Assembly: GCA_003427395.1 (NCBI GenBank)
Contig: BFEA01000829.1
Coordinates: 261,646-297,558, forward strand
Direction: 5' to 3'
Source: Chara braunii
Taxonomy: Eukaryota > Streptophyta > Charophyceae > Charales > Characeae
DNA length: 35,913 nucleotides
The notes beneath the pieces are model-generated. The model did no database searches and had not been told where the DNA came from. It saw only the letters and a program-made list of their open reading frames with translations. The position numbers and the translations under genes are program-made. Shown in pieces: positions 20,133 through 29,898 of this stretch (positions are counted from its first letter, which is position 1; each line of letters begins with the position of its first letter).

Positions 20133-22932
20133 TGTGCTGAGAAACCGTTAGTTGTGCCCTCGTGTGATTGCTGTCTGGGTGTTGGAGTGGATAAATGGTG
20201 GGAGAGAGGATTGTGGAGAGAAGGTGAGAGGGTGGACAGAAGAAGAGGGCTAAGAAAGCGCGATTGTGAGAGATGTTAGAATTGTTGGTTGGGTGATTGC
20301 TTGGGAGGGGTCAAAGAGGGTAGAGGGGGGGGTATGGGGCAGATTCTGGGTGATGTGTTCTTTTTGCCCGCAGAGCTGTGTCGTGATGCGGTGCAGGTAG
20401 GCGCGGGACGGGCTCAGGAGGATGGGGTAGGAAAGCGCGGGGTTGGGATCGAAATGGAGGGGTGCCTGACTCAGGGAGAGCGGTGTGCCGGAGTTAGTAG
20501 TGGGAAAGACTCGCGGGGAGGGGGCGAAGCGTAGGAAGGAAGATTGAGGTTTGTTTGTATGACTAGGGGTGTAGTTGGTTTAGTCTGGGAATGGATTACA
20601 ATCAGTAGAATGGTGGCTTGGGGTGTGGTGTGGGACGGAACCCGTCTGAGTAAGCAGGGTCGGGGTGGGGGAGGGGAGTGATCGAGATAGTAATGGGTTA
20701 TGGTCCAGGCAAGGGCAGTAGAGGTTGGGGAGAGAGCCGGAAAGGGTAAGGCAGCGTGGAGAGAATAGGATCAGATTGGGTTGCGACGGAACGGGTGGGG
20801 GTGGGGGGCGGTCCAGCAAGGATTGGACGATGTTCTGGGAGTGGAGGGCTGGGATTGGGGGGGTATCCGGAGTAGTTTGAGGAGGAAGCGGGAGAGGGGC
20901 CGACAGAGCTTGGGGTAGGAACCCGAAGATCTCAGCTTGGAGTCAGATTGTGTGAGATCAGATAGGGAGTGAAAACAGGCGGGACTCAGGCTGAGGGAAG
21001 GAAGAGACGGGATCGGGATGAGGACGTGACAAGAATGGGTTAAGGGGAAATGACGGTGCGCATGGATTGGGGATGGGGCTGGATTCTGGTTTGTTTTGGT
21101 GGTGAAGAGGTGGAGACGGGTTGAGTGGTGGTTGTCTGGATGACTGGCATGCTCCGGGGAGAGTATGAGTTGGGCTCTGCCCGTGGAAGGAAGGGGAAGG
21201 GGCAGATTGACTTCAGTTGAGGTAGGAGCGCAGGGTGGGGAAGGGGTCGGTTGACGTCAGCTGGGGTGGGGATGCGCGGTAGGATGTGCTTGGTCCGTGA
21301 TGGAGTGATGGAGTGATAGTGGGTTCGTGGTCGGGATGGGGATACGTGTGGGATGGCGAGACCGGTATCGAAAGGGGACGCGATTGGGTAAAATCTGACT
21401 TAGTGTAATATAAGAACGATCTGGTCGGGATGAAATCGGTAGTGTGGTTGTGGGGGGGGAATGTGGGGCGGGAAGGGGAAGAAAAGGGGTGGTGAGGGGG
21501 GGGGTTTGATGTGCTGGGGGAGGTGGTAGATAGATTATGGGTTGAGGTGGGAGAGCATCGGAGGGTGAGATAATTCCGATCTGAGGTGGGTCCACGTCGG
21601 GGCCGGGGTGAGAACCAGAGTGAGATTGGATCAATCTCGAAGTAAGTTAGAAATAGGGAGAGAAGATTGATGGTCTGGCTACGGGTGGAGGGTAGGAGGA
21701 GAGAGGGCGGGGATGATAAAAGGTGAAGTGGTGAGTGGGAAGTGGATGAAATCTGTTTGGCCGGGGGCGCGAGGGATTGTGGGATGAAGCCGTGATGTGA
21801 TTGGATCGAAACGATGGATCGGAGAGAAATTGATGCTAAAAAGGCTTCGGAGTGAGCTCGGGATCGAGATTTGGTGGAGGATCGGTGCAGGATCGGGCTG
21901 GGTTTGAGAGGAGGAATTGGGTTCGAAAGGGCTATAGGAAGGGAGGGAGGATTGGGTTGGGATCCGGATGTGAAAGGGAGCGAGATCGGGACTGGTCTAT
22001 GACCGGTTTGGGAATGGGATGGGTTTGAAAGGCGTCTTGGGCTGGAGATCGGAGTGGGACCCGGTGCAGGGTCGTGGTGGGATTGGGTTCTGGGTGGGGA
22101 TCGATGTTGGGCTGAAGTCTGGGCCTAGAGTTGTAGCTGGCTCTGTCTCGGGACAGGGGCGGGTTGGAGGTTGGGCCTAGGAGGAGAATGGGCTGGGTTC
22201 GGGGCGACGGGGTCGGGATAGTATCAGCATGGGATTGGGTTGATGGGAGGGCGGAACTGCTTTACGGGGATAGATAGTTAATTGTGGCCGGGAGTGCGTG
22301 AGGGAGGGAGAACAGACTGGTAGGGGGACGGTCGTGTGTGGGTAAGCCCGTGGGATGAAGAGGGCTGATAGGAAGGGAGAATGTCGTGGAAGAGAGCGGT
22401 CGTGGGAGGAGCGGGGACAGGCGGAAGAGACCGAAAACGGAGTTGGGTGATAGAGGGGGTTACGTCAGTCTTCTCACTCTCAAATCAGAAGCGGGATCGA
22501 TGACGTCAGTGTGATGACGGAAGGTTGCATGGCCGCTGATGGCGAAATGGACTTCCTTTCTCTACGTCGTTGAAGAATTTGGATTTCCACTCTGGGCCCC
22601 ACTGAGCGCGCACTCGCAATGCTCGCTTTCAGGTCAGGCTGGCTGTGATCGACGCGCGGGCGAAGGAGGTTTACTTGGTCGCCCTCTCGGGCTTGGATGT
22701 CCCTGGAGGGGACTCTGGCAGACCCTGAACTTGCTTTACTTCCTTTCTCATCTGTTCTCCCCTTTCTTTCGATGGAGGAACCCTCTCGCCTTCTTACCCC
22801 TTTCCCTCACGCTTTCCGTTTGTTTCTTGACTTGTCTATCCTCTTCCTTCTCTTCTCTTGCTCATTGCTCTTTGCTTCTTCCCTCTTGCTCTCTCCGTCT
22901 TCTCTCGTCTTTCCTTTCTTTTGCTTTGGATG

Positions 22933-22952
22933 GCCACGCTCGAAAGCGTGGC
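22933..22952. repeat. Perfect inverted repeat
   Basis: GCCACGCT and AGCGTGGC flank the four bases CGAA. Confidence 0.7.
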
Positions 22953-23104
22953 TTGAAGCTTCATAATCTTCCTCACCGTTTCCCGCCTTACTTTGCGCTG
23001 TTTGGAGTGGCGATGGTGTGCGCGTGGGGGAGCGCGCGGTGAGAATTTCCTTGTCCGTAGGTGGGATTTCGCGTGCGTGTGGACGCAGTAGTGGGCGCGG
23101 TGGA

Positions 23105-23131
23105 TTAGCGCTAACCGGACGGCGCTAGCGC
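23105..23131. repeat. Two adjacent 10-bp palindromes
   Basis: TTAGCGCTAA at 23105-23114 and GCGCTAGCGC at 23122-23131, near the inferred 5' end of LINE-II. Confidence 0.6.
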
Positions 23132-23186
23132 TCAGGGTTGGTTGCTCACGATAGATTCCCGTTGCTCATGACGAAAGGAGGACTAC

Positions 23187-23200
23187 TCTTCACCGAGTAA
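23187..23200 (+). repeat. Target site duplication of the LINE-IV/LINE-II insertion, right copy
   Basis: TCTTCACCGAGTAA, identical to 13577-13590. Confidence 0.9.
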
Positions 23201-24500
23201 TCCTGGATTTCTGTATTCATGTATTTGTTCCTTCCTGATGTCCAAGCCCATTCTGCCGGGTCGAATTCCAAATCTTGGATCGCTGTGTCCATCCTAAAGA
23301 TTGTTTTGGGCCAGGAGCCCATCACTCTCACTTTCCCAAGCAGAAAGATGTCTAGATTTGTTCTTACTACATCCTTTTCTATGATGGAAGCCGATCCATG
23401 CACCGACAGCGCTATTGGATAGGAGGTAAAAATTGCGACAGTGTTTGAGCCCTGTTGTTTGTGTGAGAATTGATAGGCCCTTGAAGGGGGCGTTTCCTGT
23501 AACCGAATCCCCCATTCGCCTGTTTTCCATGTTGGTGGGCTCTTTAAAAGATCTTTCCATCCTTCCCGAATGTTGCTGATGATGGCCTGCAGGTTCCTAT
23601 CCCGTTGGTGACAGCCCTTGAGGAGGGCGGCAAGGTCAAGGTCTGTTACCCATTCCCTTTTCTCTTCATTCCATAAATGGTCGATTTTCCAGACTCCGTG
23701 TTTTATCCAGGATAGCCAACGTTTGCCCCTTGGCTTGAGAGAGAAAGGGTGATCACTTTCATCTCTCAACCAGGGGTTGCCAAAAAGGGGTTGCCTCAGT
23801 ACCTCTTCTCTCATCTTGGGCCTGCCGACTTTTTTCACCATGATTTCCCTTCAAATCCTTAGCAGAGACGTCCAATAAGGTGTGGGGGGTCTGTTCTCCG
23901 GAGGGTTGTTTCCTTGTCGGCGGTTTCTGCGTCCTGTGTTGGGTGTCCATTCCTTGTTGATCACCAAGAATACACCTGACATATTTGTTGGTGTCGGTAC
24001 CGGAGCTAATCCTCTAATGCTATCCAAAGCTAGTTTATTCCTAGTTGTGCCTGGTTTTGTAAGCAGTTTAATGATCCATTTGACCTGGAGGGCCTTGGTT
24101 TCTTGTTTGGGGTCGATGATCCCCAACCCTCCTTTACTTGGTTTCCTCGTGATGTAATGGCATGCTATCTTAGGGATGCAGTTAACTCCGTTGGGATCAC
24201 CAAACCATAGGTAGGCCCTTGCTACCCGATTGAGTTCCTTGATTGACTTGTCTGGTACTGTCCAGATTGAGGCTATATACCACATCATAGAAAAGATGGA
24301 CGTGTTGAGAGTTAAGGCGCGCCCCAGCAGAGATGTGAAAGTGTTGCCCCATCTACCCATTTTATTGATTTGTTTAGTAAGCACGTTCTGGGCCATTTCG
24401 GGGGCGAAGCCTTCTTTTGTCATCAGGATCCCTAGGTAGCATGTGGGTGTCTCCGGTGTCTCCCAGGTCAACTCTGCCTCTGGGCCTTGGAGCTGTGGGG
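23187..24500 (-). pseudogene. LINE-III, 5' half: end of RT and post-RT region
   Basis: The frame begins near 24500 with LQGPEAELTWETPETPTCYL, which matches LINE-V's GPEAYSTWEQLEEPTRYL in the RT thumb. It continues with TKQINKMGRW, FSMMWYIASIWT, AYLWFGDPNG, ITRKPSKGGLGIIDPKQETK and ALQVKWIIKLL, then a frameshift near 23850, then EEVLRQPLFGNPWL, WLSWIKHGVWKIDHLW, FDPAEWAW and QDYSVK. It breaks off in the duplication and resumes at 13590. The element is 5'-truncated: no endonuclease or RT catalytic core is present. Confidence 0.85.
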
Positions 24501-24539
24501 GAGGACAGACAAGAAGTGGAAAACAGACAACATAAAACT

Positions 24540-24565
24540 GATTGTGTATGTGTGTGTGCATGTGT
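24540..24565. repeat. GT-rich microsatellite
   Basis: Short imperfect GTGTATGTGTGTGTGCATGTGTG run beside the truncated LINE-III end. Confidence 0.6.
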
Positions 24566-24618
24566 GTGTCCAACGTAGAGCGAAGTCGTAGTCGTGCATA
24601 GCAGAGTAGAAGTCAGTT

Positions 24619-24815
24619 GAGTAGCTTGAGTGTCGAAAACAGGCGTCGACTCTAGAGTAGCGCCGGCGTCGACTCTAGAGTAGCACAGAGTAGCGTAGAG
24701 TAGCTCAGTCGAGTAGCTTGAGTGTTGAAAGCAGGCGTCGACTCTAGAGTAGCACAGAGTAGTGTAGAGTAGCTCAGTCCAATAGCTCATAGTGTCGAAC
24801 AGGCGTCAACTCTAA
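24619..24815 (+). repeat. Minisatellite A, about 69-bp period
   Basis: Units start at GAGTAGCTTGAGTGT (24619 and 24711), with a diverged third unit near 24780. The first unit carries an internal repeat of GGCGTCGACTCTAGAGTAGC. It encodes nothing recognisable. Confidence 0.8.
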
Positions 24816-24949
24816 CTCGCCGTCCAGTACACCTGCCCTCAAGTCGGCAGTGCGCGTGCCCCAGAAAGTAGTTTCTATGTAGCGGCGCTGGACCGGTAGC
24901 GGTGCTGGGCTGGTAGCGCGTCACGCCCAACCCCGGTACCGCGTGCAGT

Positions 24950-25165
24950 AGGGCCGGTAACACGCTTTGGTATCGGCGCTGGCGCGTGAGCCAGGTACAC
25001 ACCCTGGTGTGATAGGTACCGCGTGCGGTACCTACCGGTAACACGCTTTGGTACCGGCGCTGGCGTGTGGGCCAGGTACAGGCCCTGGTGCGATAGGGCC
25101 GGTAACACGCTTTGGTACTGGTGCTCGCGCGTAGGCCAGGTACAGGCCCTGGCGCGGAGCCGCCC
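24950..25165 (+). repeat. Minisatellite B, 64-81 bp period
   Basis: CCGGTAACACGCTTTGGTA starts units at 24954, 25035 and 25099. The first unit is longer because it includes a palindrome at 25013-25034. Confidence 0.85.
25013..25034. repeat. 10-bp perfect inverted repeat with 2-base centre
   Basis: TAGGTACCGC, GT, GCGGTACCTA; present in only one of the minisatellite B units. Confidence 0.8.
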
Positions 25166-25284
25166 GCGACGGTTCAACTTCTAAGAGCAAACGATCAGCA
25201 GACAATCGAGACCGTCGCAGAGTGTAAAATCGCAGGGCCCCAATCGTCTGCTTGTCACGGGCCGAAAATTAGCGATAGTCAGTG

Positions 25285-25360
25285 TTGCACACGCCGACCG
25301 TCAGCGACCCCTGACTGGTCGGCTGGTCGGCACCTATCGGTCGGGGGTCGTCGGCACCCC
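25285..25360. repeat. GGTCGGC-rich low-complexity sequence, left of gap
   Basis: Repeated CGGTCGG/GGTCGGC words running into the gap. The same words recur at 25747-25826, so the gap is probably a collapsed repeat. Confidence 0.6.
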
Positions 25361-25611
25361 NNNNNNNNNNNNNNNNNNNNNNNNNNNNNNNNNNNNNNNN
25401 NNNNNNNNNNNNNNNNNNNNNNNNNNNNNNNNNNNNNNNNNNNNNNNNNNNNNNNNNNNNNNNNNNNNNNNNNNNNNNNNNNNNNNNNNNNNNNNNNNNN
25501 NNNNNNNNNNNNNNNNNNNNNNNNNNNNNNNNNNNNNNNNNNNNNNNNNNNNNNNNNNNNNNNNNNNNNNNNNNNNNNNNNNNNNNNNNNNNNNNNNNNN
25601 NNNNNNNNNNN
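25361..25611. other. Assembly gap (251 N)
   Basis: Unbroken run of N; nothing can be said of its content. Confidence 1.
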
Positions 25612-25746
25612 TATACACCCCTATACACCCCACCCCCAACCCCCCCATCCCCAAAAGTTTCTCAGCGGATTTGGGCTGTACTCAGCAAGCGCAGGACAGC
25701 TTCCAACTCAGATCTGAAAAAAAAATAGTGGATGGTTGTTTTCTGA

Positions 25747-25826
25747 CTGGTCGGCAGACCGCCGACCGGTCGGCCCTACTGGTCGGCTGCAATACGGTCG
25801 GCGGTCGGGGTCGGCGGTCGGCAGCC
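25747..25826. repeat. GGTCGGC-rich low-complexity sequence, right of gap
   Basis: GGTCGGC and CGACCGGTCGG words in both orientations, matching the left flank of the gap. Confidence 0.6.
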
Positions 25827-26245
25827 ATGCAACCATGGCGATAGTTATATATGTAGGGATCTTGCAATGAATTCTATATTTGTCAATTCGGCCTTGCCCA
25901 AAGAATCCTCTTCCTCGTTCTCAGCTGGCGCAATTGTTTTGGTTCAGCATGCATGAAGATGTCAATGAGGACAGAGGGTTGGGGAACTTGGGGGATGGGC
26001 GTTTGCTTGATTTGCGCCGTGGAATGGGATGACAGGCCTTCCAGAGGTCGCATCTCGTCTTAGAACTCTAATCCCCGTTAGTCCTGATGTGCAGTAATTC
26101 TGAGACCTGTCTCTTCTATGATTGTGCGACAATTTTTACTCTACATCTGGGGATTTTTCCCCAACATAGTCCCCTATTGTCCACTGTCACATGCATATTC
26201 TTTGAATTTCTACTAACTTTCTAGCCTTTCTAGGTCTATTCTCCT
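25827..26245. other. No gene seen
   Basis: Mixed sequence without coding signal; it is the left flank of LINE-V. Confidence 0.45.
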
Positions 26246-26259
26246 TCTTCTGCAACAAC
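26246..26259 (+). repeat. Target site duplication of LINE-V, left copy
   Basis: TCTTCTGCAACAAC, identical to 32342-32355. It lies directly outside the LINE A-tail. Confidence 0.85.
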
Positions 26260-26295
26260 CTGTTTTTTTTTTGGATTTGTTTTTTTTTACAAAAA

Positions 26296-26313
26296 CAGGT
26301 CCTTATGGCCCTG
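26296..26313 (-). promoter_or_regulatory. LINE 3'-terminal hairpin (LINE-V)
   Basis: CAGGTCC, TTAT, GGCCCTG, with one mismatch in a 7-bp stem, followed by the A-rich tail. Confidence 0.55.
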
Positions 26314-26403
26314 GCTCCATGTCCATTCTGGGAATCATCAGTCCGGTTCCTATTCCCCTGGCAAGTCACATGAACAAAATTGCATCAATCTACACACACA
26401 CAC

Positions 26404-26426
26404 TCCCTTTCGTTTGGCTGAAGGGA
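26404..26426 (-). promoter_or_regulatory. LINE 3' UTR internal hairpin (LINE-V)
   Basis: TCCCTTT pairs with GAAGGGA. Against LINE-III, one T-A pair has become C-G and one C-G has become T-G, so pairing is kept. Confidence 0.65.
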
Positions 26427-26499
26427 CCCTGATCAGCATTGATTGCTCCACAGATCTGGAGCATTGACTGTCAGCTTGCCTTTTCCTGAAATTTGCAAG

Positions 26500-28313
26500 A
26501 AAACCAGGGAACATAGCTCAGTGAGTTGACATTGGAGCATCTCATATATCCCTGTAGTCCTGTTGTCCAGCCTGTAGAGAAGCTGGTGTTCTTTGGGGAG
26601 TCTCTGAGTTGTGCCAGTCCTTCCACCTGATTTGCAGAGCATAAATGTCCGCTATCTTCCCGTTGACGAGCCACACAATCCTGAACTTGGAAATCAGTTC
26701 TTGTTGCTTTTCCGGGTTCTGCTGAATTTGGAGTTTGACCTTCTTCCATTGGCACCAGATATCCGTCTCCATAAAGAGTCTCGTTCATGCCCAGACCTGC
26801 TCCACCTGGTTGCTGGATTTGTCGATGGTTCTGTTGCACCTTTCCTTCCAGATGACCCAGAGAGTCACTTTCCTTATGCATTCGGGCTTATGGAAATGGG
26901 ATGTGATGTTAGTCCATAGGATACGTTGAATCGGGTCTTCAGGTAGGGAAGACATAAATAGATGATCCAAGAGTGCTGAGGCTCTCGCCCATATGTCAGT
27001 AGCAAACTTGCATGGTATCAGGCAGTGAGTGAGATCCTCTCGTTCGTCATCTGAACACACCAGGCACTGTTCTGAGCTGTTCAGGTTGCTATTTTTTCCT
27101 TCGGACGTGTAGCCATACCGTTCACTGGGAGGGCATTGTAGGTATCCGCCTTTGGACGCTTCGAATTTTGACTGACCGGTTAGACTTGTATTTTCGCCAG
27201 GGAATTCAGGGATTGGTTCCATTCTCTGTCCTAGCAATTTGGACCATCATTCCTTGATAACTGGTTCCAGGTCCTTTGTTTTCAGTAGCATCCTGTAGCC
27301 CATTTTGACCGTGTATTGTGTTACCTGAATGGGAGCCGTGCGGAATCTGTTGCTTCCTGAGAGCCATGCCCATTCCTCTGGGTCGAATTCCAAGTCCTGG
27401 ATCACTGTATCCATTTGGAATATTGTTTTCGGCCAGATTCCCAATACTCTTATTCTGCGAAGCGTATAAGTATTGAGGGTTGTTTCTTGTGGGTCAATGT
27501 TGTGGATAGAGAGAGAGTTGGGATTGGTACGGTGTATGGGAAAGGAAGTGAATACTCCTGAGAGGTCTCATCTCGGGCATCTGCGGTGAAACTGGTATGC
27601 TTTCTCGGGTACGGACTCCTGAATCAGCACTCCAACTCTCCTAATTTCCACGAAAACTTTTCTTTTAAAAGTTAATTCCATCCATCAGGGATGCTGTTCA
27701 CGACAGTAGTCAGATTTTCATTCTGATTGTGGCAACCTTTTAGAAGATGTCTCAGTTGCTCTTCATCAATCTAGTCATTCTTCACTTCATCCCAGATGCG
27801 CCCTACCCTCCATACTCCGTGTCTGATCCAAGAAAGCCAGCGTTGGCCGTTTGGTAGGGACAGAGGTAGGTCCCTTGCGTCCCTCATTTATAGATTCCCG
27901 AAGAGGGGCTGACGAAGGACTTCTTCTTTGGATTTGGGCTTTTTCACCTTATTTGGCTGGATTCCTCTCCAAACGAGGATGAGGGTTGTCCGGTAGGGTG
28001 TTGGCGGTTGGGCTTCGTTCTGCTGTAAGTTCGGTCACTGTCTTCTCTTCACAGTCTTCAGGGTCCAGTCCTTGTTCATCACCCAGAACAGGATTGGCAT
28101 ATTGGCAGGGGTTTGAACTAGGGCTAGTTTGTGCCATGCCAATCTTGGTCGGGTTAGCAATTTGACTATCCATTTTATCTGCAGGGCTTTTGTTTCTTGT
28201 TTAGGTTCGATTATCCCTAGACCACCTTTAGAGGGCCTCCTTGTTATGTAATGCCAAGCTTTTTTGGGGATGTACCTCGTTTTGTTCGGATCGCCTGACC
28301 CAGAGAGGCTCTT
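26500..28313 (-). pseudogene. LINE-V ORF2 post-RT region and zf-RVT
   Basis: Readable in several frames. The post-RT words SQIANPTKIGMAQTSP and NPVLGDEQGLDPEDCEEK lie near 28000-28170. FQMDTVIQDLEFDPEEWAWL and YTVKMGYRMLLKTKDLEPV lie at 27250-27444. The zinc motif CLVCSDDEREDLTHCLIPC lies near 27060, followed by IRKVTLWVIWKERCNR and FRIVWLVNGKIAD. Zinc ligands are intact. The RIRSLQ block before the zinc motif seems deleted or badly diverged. Confidence 0.8.
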
Positions 28314-28531
28314 GCTTTACTATTTAGTTCTTTGATATTACGGTCTGGTGTGGTCCAAATGGAGGCTATGTACCACATCATAGAGAAGACAGAGGTATTG
28401 AGTGTCAAGGCTCTCCCCAAATGCTTTACTATTTGGTTCTTTGATATTACGGTTTGGTGTGGTCCAAATGGAGGCTATGTACCACATCATAGAGAAGACA
28501 GAGGTATCGAGTGTCAAGGCTCTCCCCAAAA
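28314..28531 (-). repeat. 109-bp tandem duplication inside LINE-V ORF2
   Basis: Units 28314-28422 and 28423-28531 differ at only a few bases. Both encode the FSMMWYIASIWT region just after the RT. Since 109 is not a multiple of three, the duplication shifts the frame. Confidence 0.95.
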
Positions 28532-29019
28532 GTGGGGTGTATGTGTCTCACCAACGCCCCATTCTGTTGATTTGCTTGGTTAACAGATTTTGTGCCGTTT
28601 GCGGGGCTGGTTCATCTTTGGTAACCATGATTCCCAGGTATCTCGTTGGTTCCTCAAGTTGCTCCCATGTACTGTATGCTTCGGGGCCCTCCATCCAGGG
28701 TCTCTCTTCTTCTGACAGCCACCACCCCACTGTCTTTTTCCAGTTGATCTTCCTTTTTGATGCTAGCCTGAATGCTTCCATTGCCCTTACTAATGCTTGC
28801 ACTGACGAGTCTGATGTCCTGGTCAGGACGGTGAGATCGTCTGCAAACATTATTACTGTTGGAAATTGGATATGGTGAGGGGTGCCTGTGTTCAGCTCTG
28901 GCAGTCACTGGATTGATGGATCTTTGCGCAAAAAGGATGCGATTGCTTCCATCACGAACAGGAAAATTGGGGGGGGCCAAGGGGTCTCCTTGCCGGACAG
29001 AGCGGGATATTGGGTATCG
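28532..29019 (-). pseudogene. LINE-V reverse transcriptase, catalytic palm and thumb
   Basis: From the insertion edge, RYPISRSVRQGDPL leads into FVMEAIASFLRKD after a frameshift, then MFADDLTVLTRTSDSS with the FADD catalytic box at 28836-28847. EAFRLASKRKINWKKT and EPTRYLGIMVTKDE follow, then TKQINRMGRW. FADD is typical of L1-clade RTs. The 5' half of the RT lies at 29899-30310, beyond the insertion. Confidence 0.88.
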
Positions 29020-29898
29020 TTAAGAGAGGTGAAACAGTTTTCACCTTTGGCAGTAGCCGATGCAGATCCCAGGGGTCGATCCCTTGACCTCAGCTTACCT
29101 GTGTACAGTATCTGTACAGTTCCCTGGAGTTGAACCCGTGACCTGCACGATAGCCAGNGGTAAGTAGGTCACCGTAGGTTGTAGGCTGTAGGNAGATTCG
29201 AACTGTAGACCTGTAGGGTNGGAGTCCAAGTAGAGTCCAGAAGCCCAGCTTTAGTCCTTCTAGAAGGTCGGCAAGTGGTCAAGTGGTGAGTCTAAGGTAG
29301 GCCCACGTTTTTCAGACGAAGACAAGTGGCAAGGTCAACAGGTAGGCCCTCAGTGCAACTGCACTGAGTCGACGGTACGACTGCCTACAGTCAGGAGAAG
29401 GGTCTAGAGAGTCCCAGTCCAGTCCAGCAAGTACCACAGGGGGACTGTGACCACCAAGGGCCGAAGGTAAAGGGCAGAACAACGAATTTCTGAAGTATAA
29501 ATCAAGAGGCAGCGCCCAGCCATTGATTCATTCCTGCGTGAGCCATGCGGAAGCGCTGCCACAGCGACTTGTGCAAGGAGGTCTGCAGATGAGCCCGGAG
29601 GACGCAGTGGGCAAGGGAGGAGGAGTTAGCACAGCGATAGGTTAGAGGCAGCCATAGCTGCCATAGCTGTAGTTAGTAGGGAGTGTGTGTGTGTTCGGGT
29701 ATTAGAGTGATGCGTGTGGGATATCCAGGGTGATCCAGTGTATGTGAACAGTGAGATGTTTGGGCGCTGAAGTCGCCATAGCCACTTGAGAGTGAACTCG
29801 TATCTGAAGCCATATCTCTGAGTTTTGAGTGGGCGCATGTCGCCAGTGTGCTGCGTTATTGTTTTCATGTGTGAAAAGTGTGTTTGAAAACGAGTCTG
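29020..29898. other. 879-bp foreign insertion splitting the LINE-V RT
   Basis: The RT reading stops at CN (29899) and resumes at RYPIS (29019) with no LINE sequence between. No target duplication is clear. Near the left end, on the minus strand, three T-arm-like words occur in series: GGGATCGACCCC, GGGTTCAACTCC and AGTTCGAATCT, each preceded by a GGTC-type word. This suggests tRNA-derived SINE material. The rest has TATAAAT near 29498, a GT run near 29686 and short inverted repeats near both ends. No protein is recognisable. Confidence 0.7.

Larger units (their letters stand above)
14731..23186 (-). mobile_element. LINE-II: long LINE lacking its RT core
   Basis: This 8.46-kb minus-strand element runs from an A-tail (T-tract on plus, 14731-14752) to the right duplication. 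It carries about 3.05 kb of upstream sequence, ORF1, a middle ORF, the endonuclease and the post-RT/zf-RVT region. Its short 3' UTR has none of the hairpins seen in LINE-III/-IV/-V, so it is a different subfamily. The RT core is missing between endonuclease and post-RT. Treating the whole of 20133-23186 as its 5' UTR is inference, based on the duplication falling at 23187. Confidence 0.8.
20133..23186 (-). promoter_or_regulatory. LINE-II upstream region, strand-skewed, with TGACGTCA sites
   Basis: This 3.05-kb stretch has no convincing gene. From 20160 to about 22500 the plus strand is strongly G-rich and purine-rich, so the LINE sense strand is C/T-rich. From about 22550 to 22930 the plus strand is pyrimidine-rich instead. 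Two perfect TGACGTCA palindromes lie at 21252-21259 and 22501-22508. TTACGTCA at 22460-22467 and GATGACGG at about 22513 are close to the skew switch. bZIP factors bind such motifs, so a promoter here is plausible but inferred. ORFs in the region are by-products of low stop density. Confidence 0.45.

Noticed and set aside
22539-23042. 167-codon plus-strand ORF
   Set aside because: It lies in pyrimidine-rich DNA where stops are rare, and no domain is visible.
24640-24760. GTCGACTCTAGAG resembling a cloning-vector polylinker
   Set aside because: It recurs inside a natural minisatellite and the neighbouring polylinker sites are absent.
24950-25165. CRISPR-like array
   Set aside because: Units are adjacent and similar throughout, without unique spacers; the window is eukaryotic.
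29020-29898. Helitron inserted in the LINE-V RT
   Set aside because: A TC start and a CTGA end can be drawn, but the implied empty site does not restore the RT frame and no proper 3' hairpin sits before the end.
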